Positions 34,407-42,708 of a stretch of DNA of 64,000 bases are shown here, piece by piece. The position numbers and the translations under genes were made by a program. Source of the stretch: Sedimentitalea todarodis (lineage in GTDB: Bacteria > Pseudomonadota > Alphaproteobacteria > Rhodobacterales > Rhodobacteraceae); NCBI RefSeq assembly GCF_032595355.1, contig NZ_JASMWN010000001.1:248001-312000 (forward strand). Direction: 5' to 3'. Position 1 is the stretch's first letter; the number at the start of each line of letters is the position of its first letter. A model generated the notes under the pieces. It did no database searches, had not been told where the DNA came from, and worked only from the letters and a program-made list of their open reading frames with translations.

Positions 34407-35270
34407 ACGACCAGCAACAGCATCAAGCCGCGCCACCAGGTCAGGATCGCGCGCGTCAGGCGCGGTCAGGATCGCGTGTTCAAGCGCGATGTCACAGCCG
34501 TGGGGGCAGGGTTGGCGGTCTGCACCCAGAAGATCTGGCAGGCGGCGCACAAGCGATCGTGCCTTGTCCGCGTTGCCTGTCAGCGTTGCGATGATGTCCG
34601 AGATATCAACCTCGCCATGATCGGGGTGCCAACTGTCAAAGTCGGTGATCATCGCGACGGACGCATAGCAAAGTTCGGCTTCTCGGGCGAGTTTTGCTTC
34701 GGGCATGTTGGTCATGCCAATCACGTCGCAGCCCCAGATTTCGCGGTACATGCGCGATTCGGCGAGCGTCGAGAATTGCGGCCCCTCCATCGCGAGGTAG
34801 GTGCCGCCGCGATGCACGGTGATGCCAGCGTTGCGCGCCGCTGTTTCGCAGGCATCGCCAAGGCGAGGACAGGTTGGATGCGCAAGGCTCACATGGCCGA
34901 CACAGCCCATCCCGAAGAATGACTTTTCGCGCGCAAACGTGCGGTCGACGAATTGATCCACAATCACGAAATCACCGGGCGTCATTTGCTCACGGAACGA
35001 ACCACTGGCAGACACGCTTATCACATCCGTCACGCCCAACCGTTTTAACGCATCGATGTTGGCACGGTAGGGGACGGTGCTGGGCGAATGCACATGACCG
35101 CGACCGTGGCGCGGAAGAAATGCCATATCGACCCCGTCCAGAACCCCGGTCAAAATGGCGTCGGACGGCGTGCCCCACGGGCTGTCCACCTGTTGCCATT
35201 GCGCGTCCTGAAGCCCGTCTATGTCGTAGAGTCCCGAGCCGCCGATGATACCGAGTCTGGTCTTGGTCAT
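34392..35270 (-). CDS. mtnP: S-methyl-5'-thioadenosine phosphorylase
   Basis: The ATG at 35268-35270 gives 292 residues beginning MTKTRLGIIGGSGLYDIDG, the typical MTAP start. The phosphate and purine sites are visible (FLPRHGRGHVHSPSTVPYRANIDALK, YLAMEGPQFSTLAESRMYR, IGMTNMPEAKLAREAELCYA). The enzyme splits methylthioadenosine into adenine and methylthioribose-1-phosphate for methionine and purine salvage. It is co-directional with apt. Confidence 0.95.
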   Translation of the reverse strand: MTKTRLGIIGGSGLYDIDGLQDAQWQQVDSPWGTPSDAILTGVLDGVDMAFLPRHGRGHVHSPSTVPYRANIDALKRLGVTDVISVSASGSFREQMTPGDFVIVDQFVDRTFAREKSFFGMGCVGHVSLAHPTCPRLGDACETAARNAGITVHRGGTYLAMEGPQFSTLAESRMYREIWGCDVIGMTNMPEAKLAREAELCYASVAMITDFDSWHPDHGEVDISDIIATLTGNADKARSLVRRLPDLLGADRQPCPHGCDIALEHAILTAPDARDPDLVARLDAVAGRVLAP

Positions 35271-35550
35271 GAAAATCCCTATCGCTTTCGCGTTGGTAAG
35301 GTGACGAGCTTGGCCCCGGAAATCAAGCAGTGAACCCGGCGGATGGTCTCGAGGTGATCCCTTGCGACCGGGATGCGACCTGCCGGCAGCCACGAAACAA
35401 CGGGAACGTGAGTATCCGGGCGTGAGCCCGTGTCGGAGGCGGGCAAGGCCGGCAAGGCGGACAATTGCGGCACAGTGGCCCGAGCGGCGGCTGTCTCTGG
35501 ACCTTTGGTTCGGGATGCGTCATATCAGGAACGAATTCGCGGAGGCACGC

Positions 35551-35934
35551 ATGGGCATTCTCAACTCTTTACTACGCGCGGTGACCTGGTGGAACGGGCA
35601 GACACTGAACACGCAGATCTTTACCTGGCGCAAGGGCATCAAGGTGGGTGATGACGAGCAGGGCAACGTTTATTACCGCAACTCTGACGACAGCAAACGC
35701 TGGGTGATCTTCAATGGCGAAGTCGAGGCAAGCCGGGTCAATCCTGATTGGCATGGCTGGCTGCACCATACCTGGGACGAACCGCCAACTGACAAACCCC
35801 TTGTGCACAAGCCCTGGCAAAAACCGTACCATGAAAACCTGACCGGAACCGCGCTTGCCTATGCGCCGTCCGGATCGCTCCGCCGGGCGGACCCTGCGCC
35901 ACGGCGCGACTACGAGGCGTGGAGCCCCGAGTAA
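35551..35934 (+). CDS. NADH:ubiquinone oxidoreductase accessory subunit NDUFA12
   Basis: The ATG at 35551, after GGAGG, gives 127 residues. The NDUFA12 (B17.2) signature is clear: GNVYYRNSDDSKRWVIFNG followed by EVEASRVNPDWHGWLHHTWDEPP. It is a small peripheral subunit of respiratory complex I kept in alphaproteobacteria and mitochondria. It is 25 bp upstream of mlaD in a plus-strand group of three. Confidence 0.94.
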   Translation: MGILNSLLRAVTWWNGQTLNTQIFTWRKGIKVGDDEQGNVYYRNSDDSKRWVIFNGEVEASRVNPDWHGWLHHTWDEPPTDKPLVHKPWQKPYHENLTGTALAYAPSGSLRRADPAPRRDYEAWSPE

Positions 35935-35959
35935 GCTCGGCAAATCAACGGAGCGCGAC

Positions 35960-36412
35960 ATGTCGCACAACACAACCGAAATCGTCGTCGGCGGCGCCGT
36001 TCTGGCCGGAGCGCTGGCCTTTGCCCTCTATGCCGGTCAGGCGACGGGGCTGTCCGGCACAGGCACGGGTTATGAACTGAACGCCAGTTTCCGCTCGCTC
36101 GAGGGGGTCAGCGTCGGCACCGATGTCCGCCTCGCCGGGGTCAAGATCGGGACAGTGACCAAAATGGAACTGAACCCCGAAACGTACCGCGCCGACACTA
36201 CGTTTTCCGTACTCGAAGGCGTTCCGGTGCCTGATGACAGCGCTGTGGTGGTGTCATCCGAGGGGCTTCTTGGTGGCAACTTCGTCGAGATCATGCCCGG
36301 CGGATCACCGTTCTTTTTCGAGCCCGGAGCAGCGATCGAAGACACCCAGGGTGCGGTCAGCCTGATTTCCTTGCTGGTCAAGTTTGTGGCGGGCAGCGGA
36401 GGCGACGAGTGA
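35960..36412 (+). CDS. mlaD: MlaD-family lipid-transport protein (MCE domain)
   Basis: This 150-residue protein has one N-terminal transmembrane helix (TEIVVGGAVLAGALAFALY) and a single MCE domain (YELNASFRSLEGVSVGTDVRLAGVKIGTV) ending with NFVEIMPGG. MlaD is the periplasmic hexameric ring of the Mla phospholipid transporter. The permease mlaE and ATPase mlaF are not adjacent. The stop overlaps the GTG of the next gene (GTGA). Confidence 0.92.
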   Translation: MSHNTTEIVVGGAVLAGALAFALYAGQATGLSGTGTGYELNASFRSLEGVSVGTDVRLAGVKIGTVTKMELNPETYRADTTFSVLEGVPVPDDSAVVVSSEGLLGGNFVEIMPGGSPFFFEPGAAIEDTQGAVSLISLLVKFVAGSGGDE

Positions 36413-36777
36413 TCCGCAACCTGTTGGCCCTGGCGCTGTGTGCCCTTGTCGCGCTTCCGGCGGCGGCTCAGCATCAGAATGCCGTATCGGCGGCAGGTGC
36501 AGTGCTGCGCGCGCTGGACAAGGTCGACGGGAAAACGATCGATGTCACGGTGCGCTCCGGAGGGGCAGCGGATGCATTCGGCCTCACGGTTGAACTTGCC
36601 GATTGCCGCTATCCGGCGGACAACCCGACCGGGGATGCCTTCGCCTTTCTGATCATCCGCGATATCGGCGCATCCGATGTCGACTTCCAGGGCTGGATGA
36701 TTGCATCTGCCCCGGCACTGAACGCGCTGGATCACAGCCGCTATGACGTCTGGGTATTGCGCTGTATCACGTCCTGA
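36409..36777 (+). CDS. Exported DUF2155 protein
   Basis: This 122-residue protein starts at a GTG overlapping the mlaD stop. A signal peptide (LLALALCALVALPAAAQ) precedes a domain matching DUF2155: AVLRALDKVDGK, then FAFLIIRDIGASDVDFQGWMIASAPALNALDHSRYDVWVLRC. Two Cys residues could form a disulfide. The function is unknown, but the close and coupled position after mlaD suggests an envelope role. Its end overlaps the convergent aat gene by 37 bp. Confidence 0.88.
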   Translation: MIRNLLALALCALVALPAAAQHQNAVSAAGAVLRALDKVDGKTIDVTVRSGGAADAFGLTVELADCRYPADNPTGDAFAFLIIRDIGASDVDFQGWMIASAPALNALDHSRYDVWVLRCITS

Positions 36778-37373
36778 GCGGAGGGAACCGGCGGTCCGGA
36801 GAAGTTGGCGGGCTGGCCAATCGCTTGGTCAAGGCGTTCGTGATAGTCCCCACGAGGGATTTCCACTGCGCCGAGCGATGCCAGGTGCTCGGTCAGGAAT
36901 TGGGTGTCAAACAGTTGAAATCCGGCCTGTCGAAGACGATCCACCAGATAGGCAAGTGCGATCTTTGAGGCGTCCGTCCGCCGCGAAAACATGCTTTCGC
37001 CAAAGAAGGCTGCACCAACCGTCACGCCGTAAACCCCGCCAACCAGGTCCGCGCCGTCCCACACCTCGAGGGAATGTGCATATCCGGCTTCGTACAGCGC
37101 GATGTAATGCCGGCGAATCTCTGCGTTGATCCAGGTTTCGGCCCGATCCGCGCAGCCATCGACGACTGCGGCAAACGCAGTATCAATGCAGATGGTAAAC
37201 CCGCACCGCAGAAGGCGGCGGCGCAGGGTTCGCGATATGTGAAAGCCGTCCAGCGGCATGATGCCACGACGCTTGGGGTCTACCCAGAATATCTCGGCAT
37301 CATCGCGGTGCTCGGCCATCGGAAATATTCCGATGGTATAGCCACGCAACAAAAGCTCGGGTGTCAGAGTCAT
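36741..37373 (-). CDS. aat: Leucyl/phenylalanyl-tRNA-protein transferase
   Basis: This 210-residue protein matches Aat: LLLRGYTIGIFPMAEHRDDAEIFWVDPKRRGIMPLDGFH, then GYAHSLEVWDGADLVGGVYGV and FFGESMFSRRTDASKIAL, and TQFLTEHLASLGA. It adds Leu or Phe to N-terminal Arg/Lys of proteins, marking them for ClpAP (N-end rule). It overlaps the 3' end of the convergent DUF2155 gene and is 35 bp after accC. Confidence 0.95.
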   Translation of the reverse strand: MTLTPELLLRGYTIGIFPMAEHRDDAEIFWVDPKRRGIMPLDGFHISRTLRRRLLRCGFTICIDTAFAAVVDGCADRAETWINAEIRRHYIALYEAGYAHSLEVWDGADLVGGVYGVTVGAAFFGESMFSRRTDASKIALAYLVDRLRQAGFQLFDTQFLTEHLASLGAVEIPRGDYHERLDQAIGQPANFSGPPVPSAQDVIQRNTQTS

Positions 37374-37408
37374 CCGCGCCTCATCAGAGCGGTTGAGCCG
37401 ATCGGAGC

Positions 37409-38761
37409 CTATCCGTCGGCCAAATTGGTTTCCAGCCAGTGCTCAAGCCAGTGAATGTTGTAATTGCCGCTGTGGATATCCGGTTCAACGAGCAACTCCC
37501 GGAACAGAGGAATGGTTGTGTCTACCCCGTCGACAATCAGTTCCCCCAATGCCCGGTTCAAACGCGCCAAGGCTTCGGGGCGATCGCGGCCATGGACGAT
37601 CAGCTTGCCAATCAGGCTGTCGTAATAGGGTGGGATCGAATAGCCGTCATAGAGTGCCGAATCCATCCGCACACCCAATCCGCCGGGCGCGTGATACTGG
37701 GTAATCTTGCCGGGGCAGGGCGAGAAGTTTGGCAGTTTCTCGGCATTGATCCGCACTTCGATCGCGTGGCCATTGATGACCAGATCATCCTGTCCAAAGG
37801 ACATCGGCAGCCCCGAGGCCACCCGAATCTGTTCGCGCACGAGATCGACGCCGAAAATACTCTCGGTGACGGGGTGCTCGACCTGCAAACGGGTGTTCAT
37901 CTCGATGAAATAGAACTCCCCGTTCTCATAGAGAAACTCGATGGTGCCGGCGCCGATATAGTTGATCTTGGCAACCGCATCGGCACAGACCTTGCCGATC
38001 CGGGCGCGTTCTTCGGCGGAAATCACGGGGCCGGGGGCCTCCTCGAAAACCTTCTGGTGCCGCCGCTGCAACGAGCAATCCCGCTCGCCCAGATGCACGG
38101 CCGTCCCCTTGCCATCGCCAAACACCTGAATTTCGATGTGGCGCGGGGTGGTCAGGTATTTCTCGATATAGACTTCGTCATTGCCAAAGTTGCTCTTGCC
38201 TTCGGCGCGGGCGGTTTGAAAGGCGCGCTCCGTGTCGGCGGCGGTTGCAGCCACTTTCATGCCTTTGCCGCCGCCACCTGCCGTGGCCTTGACGATCACC
38301 GGATAGCCGACCTCTTCACCGATCCGTTTGGCGGTGGCCAGATCAGGCACGCCGCCTTCGCTGCCGGGCACGCAAGGCACGCCGAGTGCCTTCATCGTGT
38401 CCTTGGCAGTGATCTTGTCGCCCATGACGCGGATGTGTTCGGCGGTGGGGCCGATAAAGGTCAGGCCGTGATCTTCGACGATCTGCACGAAATTTGCGTT
38501 CTCAGACAGAAAGCCATAGCCGGGATGGATCGCCTGCGCTCCGGTAATTTCACAGGCCGAGATGATCGCGGGCAGCGACAGATAACTCTGGCTGCTGGGC
38601 GGCGGACCGATACAGATCGATTCATCGGCCATGCGCACATGCATCGCATCGCTGTCGGCGGTGGAATGAACCGCGACCGAGGCAATGCCCATTTCGCGCG
38701 CTGCACGGACCACACGCAAGGCGATTTCCCCGCGATTGGCAATTAGGATCTTGTCAAACAT
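37409..38761 (-). CDS. accC: Acetyl-CoA carboxylase, biotin carboxylase subunit
   Basis: This 450-residue protein has the full biotin carboxylase layout: N-terminal domain (KILIANRGEIALRVVRAAREMGI), ATP-grasp with the glycine-rich loop TAGGGGKGM, and EMNTRLQVEHPVTE near the active site. It carboxylates biotin on AccB as the first step of malonyl-CoA synthesis. It lies 9 bp downstream of accB in the same direction. Confidence 0.97.
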   Translation of the reverse strand: MFDKILIANRGEIALRVVRAAREMGIASVAVHSTADSDAMHVRMADESICIGPPPSSQSYLSLPAIISACEITGAQAIHPGYGFLSENANFVQIVEDHGLTFIGPTAEHIRVMGDKITAKDTMKALGVPCVPGSEGGVPDLATAKRIGEEVGYPVIVKATAGGGGKGMKVAATAADTERAFQTARAEGKSNFGNDEVYIEKYLTTPRHIEIQVFGDGKGTAVHLGERDCSLQRRHQKVFEEAPGPVISAEERARIGKVCADAVAKINYIGAGTIEFLYENGEFYFIEMNTRLQVEHPVTESIFGVDLVREQIRVASGLPMSFGQDDLVINGHAIEVRINAEKLPNFSPCPGKITQYHAPGGLGVRMDSALYDGYSIPPYYDSLIGKLIVHGRDRPEALARLNRALGELIVDGVDTTIPLFRELLVEPDIHSGNYNIHWLEHWLETNLADG

Positions 38762-38770
38762 GAGATTGCC

Positions 38771-39262
38771 TTATTCGATAATGACCAGCGGGGTGCCGTA
38801 TTCCACTGCAGCGCCATCCTCGACCAGGATACGCTTGACCGTGCCCGATTTCGGGGCCGGGATATGGTTCATGGTCTTCATCGCTTCGACGATCAGCAGG
38901 GTATCGCCTTCGGAGATACTGGCCCCGACGCTGACAAAGGCAGGCGATTCTGGTTCAGGCTGCATATAGACCGTGCCGACCATCGGCGACAGGACCGCGC
39001 CGGGGTGGCTGGCCGGATCTTCGGCAGCGTCGGATATTGCGGCTGTGGGGGCCGCCGGGGCGGCGACAGAAGCGGGTGCTGCGGCGAAGGGCATTTGTGC
39101 GGCAGCCGGCGCGGCTTGGATCACGCGACTAACACGGACATTCAGGCTGTCGTCTTCGGCGTAATCGCGTTTGACCTGCACTTCCGTCAGGTCGTTGTCT
39201 CGCAGCAACTCGGCAAGTGCCTTGATGAATGCCACGTCTGACTCGTGTTTGGTGTCTGTCAT
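38771..39262 (-). CDS. accB: Acetyl-CoA carboxylase, biotin carboxyl carrier protein
   Basis: This 163-residue protein has an N-terminal helical region (VAFIKALAELLRDNDLTEVQVK), an Ala/Pro-rich linker (residues 50-82) and a C-terminal biotinyl domain with the biotin lysine K129 in VEAMKTMN. It is transcribed with accC. No aroQ gene is adjacent, unlike in some relatives. Confidence 0.96.
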   Translation of the reverse strand: MTDTKHESDVAFIKALAELLRDNDLTEVQVKRDYAEDDSLNVRVSRVIQAAPAAAQMPFAAAPASVAAPAAPTAAISDAAEDPASHPGAVLSPMVGTVYMQPEPESPAFVSVGASISEGDTLLIVEAMKTMNHIPAPKSGTVKRILVEDGAAVEYGTPLVIIE

Positions 39263-39628
39263 GATGTCCTCGACCGGTTCTGCTATGCCCGCCTGTCCCG
39301 CGGTTTTTCGTCTCCGCGCTTATAAGACAAGGTCTTGCCTGTGAAAAGCGCCGTTCGCTTTGCACAACATGGCGATTTATTGGGAGAATTGCCAGTGGTC
39401 CTGTCGCAATGGCCTTCGAGATGGTCCTCAAGGGGAATTCGGCGTCGGTTTCGCGCCGACCCACTTGCGTGTCGTGGAAAAGCGGTCGCTGGATTGGGCC
39501 TGCTCTCGTGCCTGTGATGAGCCGGGTGGTTGCGCATTTCCCATCACGGCCATGCGACAGCGCAGTGGCCAGGTTGGCAAAAATCCGGATACAACTGTCC
39601 AAGGCGATCATTGCATGGGGTGGGTGGC
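39263..39628. promoter_or_regulatory. Divergent intergenic region accB / acyl-CoA ligase
   Basis: This 366-bp region contains no supported gene. It should hold the accBC promoter (minus) and that of the acyl-CoA ligase gene (plus). No operator or RNA structure was identified. Confidence 0.45.
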
Positions 39629-41137
39629 ATGAACCTTGGTAACTGGCTGTTCCGGCAGGCGCAGGCGAATCCGGCGCGGCCCGCGCTGTACCTGGGCAAG
39701 GAACAGGTCGCGGATTTTGACGGCTTTCATGACCGGGCGAGCCGGACCGCGGGGTGGTTGGCGGCCCAGGGCATTGCACCGGGCGACCGCGTTGCAATCT
39801 TCATGATGAACTGCCCGGACTACCTCATTGTGAAATACGGCATCTGGTATGCGGGGGCGGTCGCGGTGCCGGTCAATGCAAAGCTGCACGGGCGCGAAGC
39901 GGCGTTCATATTGCAGGATTCGGGCACCTCTCTGGTCTTTGCGACACCGGCTCTGGCGGAATCCCTGACTGACGCACAGGTTGAATGCCGTGTCGTGATC
40001 ATCGGTGACACCGAGCACGCAAGCGCATTCGACGCAATCCCCGTCGACGTCCCGGTACCCCGCGGCGCGGATGATCTGGCCTGGCTCTTTTATACATCCG
40101 GCACCACTGGACGGCCAAAGGGCGTGATGATCACAAATCGCATGTTGATAACGATGTCGCTGGCCTATCCGCTTGATGTCGACGCCGTGTGCGCGGAGGA
40201 CGCGGTGATCTACGCCGCCCCGATGAGCCATGGCGCGGGCCTTTACAATATCGTCCACGTTCTGAAGGGGGCACGCCATGTCTGTCCGACGTCCGGCGGA
40301 TTTGAGCCCGCGGAAATCTTCGATCTCGCGCGGCATTTCGGACGGGTCCAGATGTTTGCCGCCCCGACAATGGTCAAACGCATGACCGAGACCGCAAAGG
40401 CGACAGGCGATACAGGCGAGGGGCTGCGCACGGTCGTCTATGCGGGTGGGCCAATGTACAACGCCGATATCATCGACGCGGTTGACCACTTTGGGCCAAA
40501 GTTTGTCCAGATCTATGGTCAGGGGGAGTGCCCGATGGGGATCACCGCGCTGTCCCGACACGATGTTGCGGACCGGACGCATCCAGGGTGGCGTGCGCGA
40601 TTGGCCAGCGTCGGTCGCGCGCAATCGCCGGTCGAAGTGCGCATCGGGGACGCTGACGGAGCCCCGGTCCCCGCCGGCACCCATGGCGAGATCATGGTGT
40701 CAGGTGATGTCGTGATGCCAGGATACTGGCAGAACCCGGAGGCCACGCAGAAAACCCTGATGGATGGATGGCTGATGACCGGGGATATCGGGTTCATCGA
40801 TGCGGACGGCTACGTGACCATGCAGGACCGCTCCAAGGACATGATCATCACCGGTGGTTCAAACGTCTATCCGCGCGAGGTCGAGGAGGTGCTTCTGACG
40901 CATCCCGACGTGCGCGAAGTTTCAGTGGTGGGCAGGCCACATCCGGAATGGGGCGAAAGCGTCGTGGCCTTTGTCGTGGGCACCGCGTCGCCCGAGGATC
41001 TCGATCGGCTGTGTATCGACAACATCGCCCGGTTCAAGAGGCCCAAAGACTATATCGCGCTCGATGAACTGCCCAAGAATAACTATGGCAAGGTCCTCAA
41101 GATCGAATTGCGCAAGTCGCTGGAGGACGGCAAATGA
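39629..41137 (+). CDS. AMP-forming acyl-CoA synthetase
   Basis: The ATG at 39629 gives 502 residues. The AMP-binding P-loop LFYTSGTTGRPKG lies near residue 155, with YGQGECPMGITAL (A5 motif), TGDIGFIDADGY and the C-terminal lysine region KNNYGKVLK. It activates a carboxylic acid via an acyl-adenylate. The substrate is not clear. It is coupled to the next gene (ATGA overlap), an SDR of 3-hydroxybutyrate dehydrogenase type, which suggests short- or medium-chain acid metabolism. Confidence 0.9.
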   Translation: MNLGNWLFRQAQANPARPALYLGKEQVADFDGFHDRASRTAGWLAAQGIAPGDRVAIFMMNCPDYLIVKYGIWYAGAVAVPVNAKLHGREAAFILQDSGTSLVFATPALAESLTDAQVECRVVIIGDTEHASAFDAIPVDVPVPRGADDLAWLFYTSGTTGRPKGVMITNRMLITMSLAYPLDVDAVCAEDAVIYAAPMSHGAGLYNIVHVLKGARHVCPTSGGFEPAEIFDLARHFGRVQMFAAPTMVKRMTETAKATGDTGEGLRTVVYAGGPMYNADIIDAVDHFGPKFVQIYGQGECPMGITALSRHDVADRTHPGWRARLASVGRAQSPVEVRIGDADGAPVPAGTHGEIMVSGDVVMPGYWQNPEATQKTLMDGWLMTGDIGFIDADGYVTMQDRSKDMIITGGSNVYPREVEEVLLTHPDVREVSVVGRPHPEWGESVVAFVVGTASPEDLDRLCIDNIARFKRPKDYIALDELPKNNYGKVLKIELRKSLEDGK

Positions 41138-41937
41138 CGGATTTGACGGGAAAAACGGCACTGGTCACCGGGTCGGTTCAGGGCATCGGACTGGCGATTG
41201 CCGAGACGCTGGCAGGGGCCGGTGCGCGGATTGCGGTGCACGGGATGGCCGGGGACGCGCAGATCAAAGATGTCTGCTCGCATTTGAAACACGCGGGTGC
41301 GCCGCAAGCGGAATTCTTTGCAGGCGATTTGCGCAATCCGGAGCAAATCGCCGATCTGATGAGCGCTGTCACTGATTGGGGCGGGGCCGACATTCTGGTG
41401 AACAATGCGGGCATCCAGCACACCGCGCCCCTGACCAAAATGCCTGCCGAAACCTGGGATGCGATCCTCGCGGTCAACCTCAGCGCGGCGTTTCATACCA
41501 TGCAGGCCGCGCTGCCCGAGATGGTCGCGCGTGGCTATGGGCGGGTGATCAACATCTCCTCCGTTCATGGGCTTGTGGCCAGCAAATACAAGGCACGCTA
41601 TGTGGCGGCCAAACACGGGCTGATCGGGCTGTCCAAGGTTGTGGCACTGGAACACGCAGCGAAAGGGGAGCGCGCGCAGGGCGGTGTAACCATCAACTGC
41701 ATCTGTCCAGGATGGACCAACACCGCAATCATCGAACCACAGATTGCCGAGCGGTTGGACGCATTCAGAGGGGATCAGGACGCCGTGATCGCAGACCTGA
41801 TGAAGGAAAAGCAACCCAGCTTGCGCGGCTCTGATCCGTCTGAAATCGGCGCGCTGGCGCTGTGGCTATGCAGCCCAATGGCGCACAATGTGACTGGCAC
41901 CGCGATTCCGGTTGATGGCGGATGGACCGCGCAATGA
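41134..41937 (+). CDS. 3-hydroxybutyrate dehydrogenase-like SDR
   Basis: This 267-residue short-chain dehydrogenase has the NAD site TGSVQGIGLAIAE, NNAGIQH, and the catalytic set S143, Y156 and K160 (SSVHGLVASKYKARYVAAKHG). The segment GLVASKYKARYVAAKHGL and the C-terminal ALWLCSPMAHNVTGTAIPVDGGWTAQ match D-3-hydroxybutyrate dehydrogenases. The product would be acetoacetate, the substrate of ScoAB. The start overlaps the previous stop. Confidence 0.88.
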   Translation: MTDLTGKTALVTGSVQGIGLAIAETLAGAGARIAVHGMAGDAQIKDVCSHLKHAGAPQAEFFAGDLRNPEQIADLMSAVTDWGGADILVNNAGIQHTAPLTKMPAETWDAILAVNLSAAFHTMQAALPEMVARGYGRVINISSVHGLVASKYKARYVAAKHGLIGLSKVVALEHAAKGERAQGGVTINCICPGWTNTAIIEPQIAERLDAFRGDQDAVIADLMKEKQPSLRGSDPSEIGALALWLCSPMAHNVTGTAIPVDGGWTAQ

Positions 41938-41943
41938 GGTTGG

Positions 41944-42204
41944 TTACAGCTGCGGGTCTTGATCCAGTTCGCGGGCCTGCTGATCCAGCATCTCCATGAT
42001 CTTGATTTGAATGGCAGACGGCGGCGCGGCTTCCTGTTGCTCTCCGTCGCCTGTGCGTCGCTGCCCCGTTTGTGCGGAAGTCTCTCCTTCGGAGGCAGGC
42101 GTGACCATCTGCGTACTGTCCGGCCGCTTCGGTTCCGCAGGAAGCGAGGCCGGGTGGCCGGTTGGTTGCGGCGCCAGTGCCGGTAGCGCAATGGAGATGT
42201 TCAT
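41944..42204 (-). CDS. Small hypothetical protein
   Basis: The ATG at 42202-42204 follows GGAG and gives 86 residues. The middle is polar and disordered-looking (Pro, Glu, Gln, Thr rich), and the C-terminus is a charged helix (IKIMEMLDQQARELDQD). No domain is recognised. It is convergent with the SDR gene, 6 bp from its stop. Confidence 0.55.
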   Translation of the reverse strand: MNISIALPALAPQPTGHPASLPAEPKRPDSTQMVTPASEGETSAQTGQRRTGDGEQQEAAPPSAIQIKIMEMLDQQARELDQDPQL

Positions 42205-42708
42205 TTGATTGCTCCAATCCTTTGGCGGAGCCCTCACCCAAGTACTAGAATGTGGGCAAAATGATTAGCAAAAGGTAAATTGGGCAGGGGAATCATACTA
42301 AGAAAAACATCAAATTCAGAAGGATGCTGAGTCGGGAAGGTCGGTCACAACAGACCAGATTTCAACGTTTTGCCGTGCATCCGAGAGCGTCAGGCCACTC
42401 ATGCAACATGCCTATTAGTCCGCGCAATCGGCCTTTTCCTGCACCGGAGCGCGCTGCGACCTGTGAAATCCGATTTGGACATTTGGTCTTCGCGAACAAA
42501 CCCTGCCGCGACATGTTCTTGATGACGCCTACGAGCATTTTCATGCAAATTCAGTATCGGTCGGCGATCGAAAATCGCGCAACAAGCTGCTTGAAAAGAA
42601 AGAAAATGTTGTAAATAGGTATGCAAGTTGTGCGGCGGATTTGTAAATTTTCCAATGTTGCAACGCAGAAAGCCATTGATACCGCGCTGAAAGGGAGATT
42701 TTCGCGTC
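42205..42708. promoter_or_regulatory. AT-rich regulatory region upstream of the ScfR-type regulator
   Basis: This 504-bp stretch is clearly AT-richer than its surroundings and has no supported gene. Close to the regulator start it contains TTGTAAA (42609), TGCAA (42622), TTTGTAAA (42640) and the palindrome GTTGCAAC (42657-42664). These resemble the TTTGCAAA-type boxes described for ScfR/PccR regulators, so autoregulation is likely. Confidence 0.5.

Noticed and set aside
35271..35400. Possible SAM-type riboswitch before mtnP
   Set aside because: I looked for the core sequences of SAM-II and SAM/SAH classes and did not find them.
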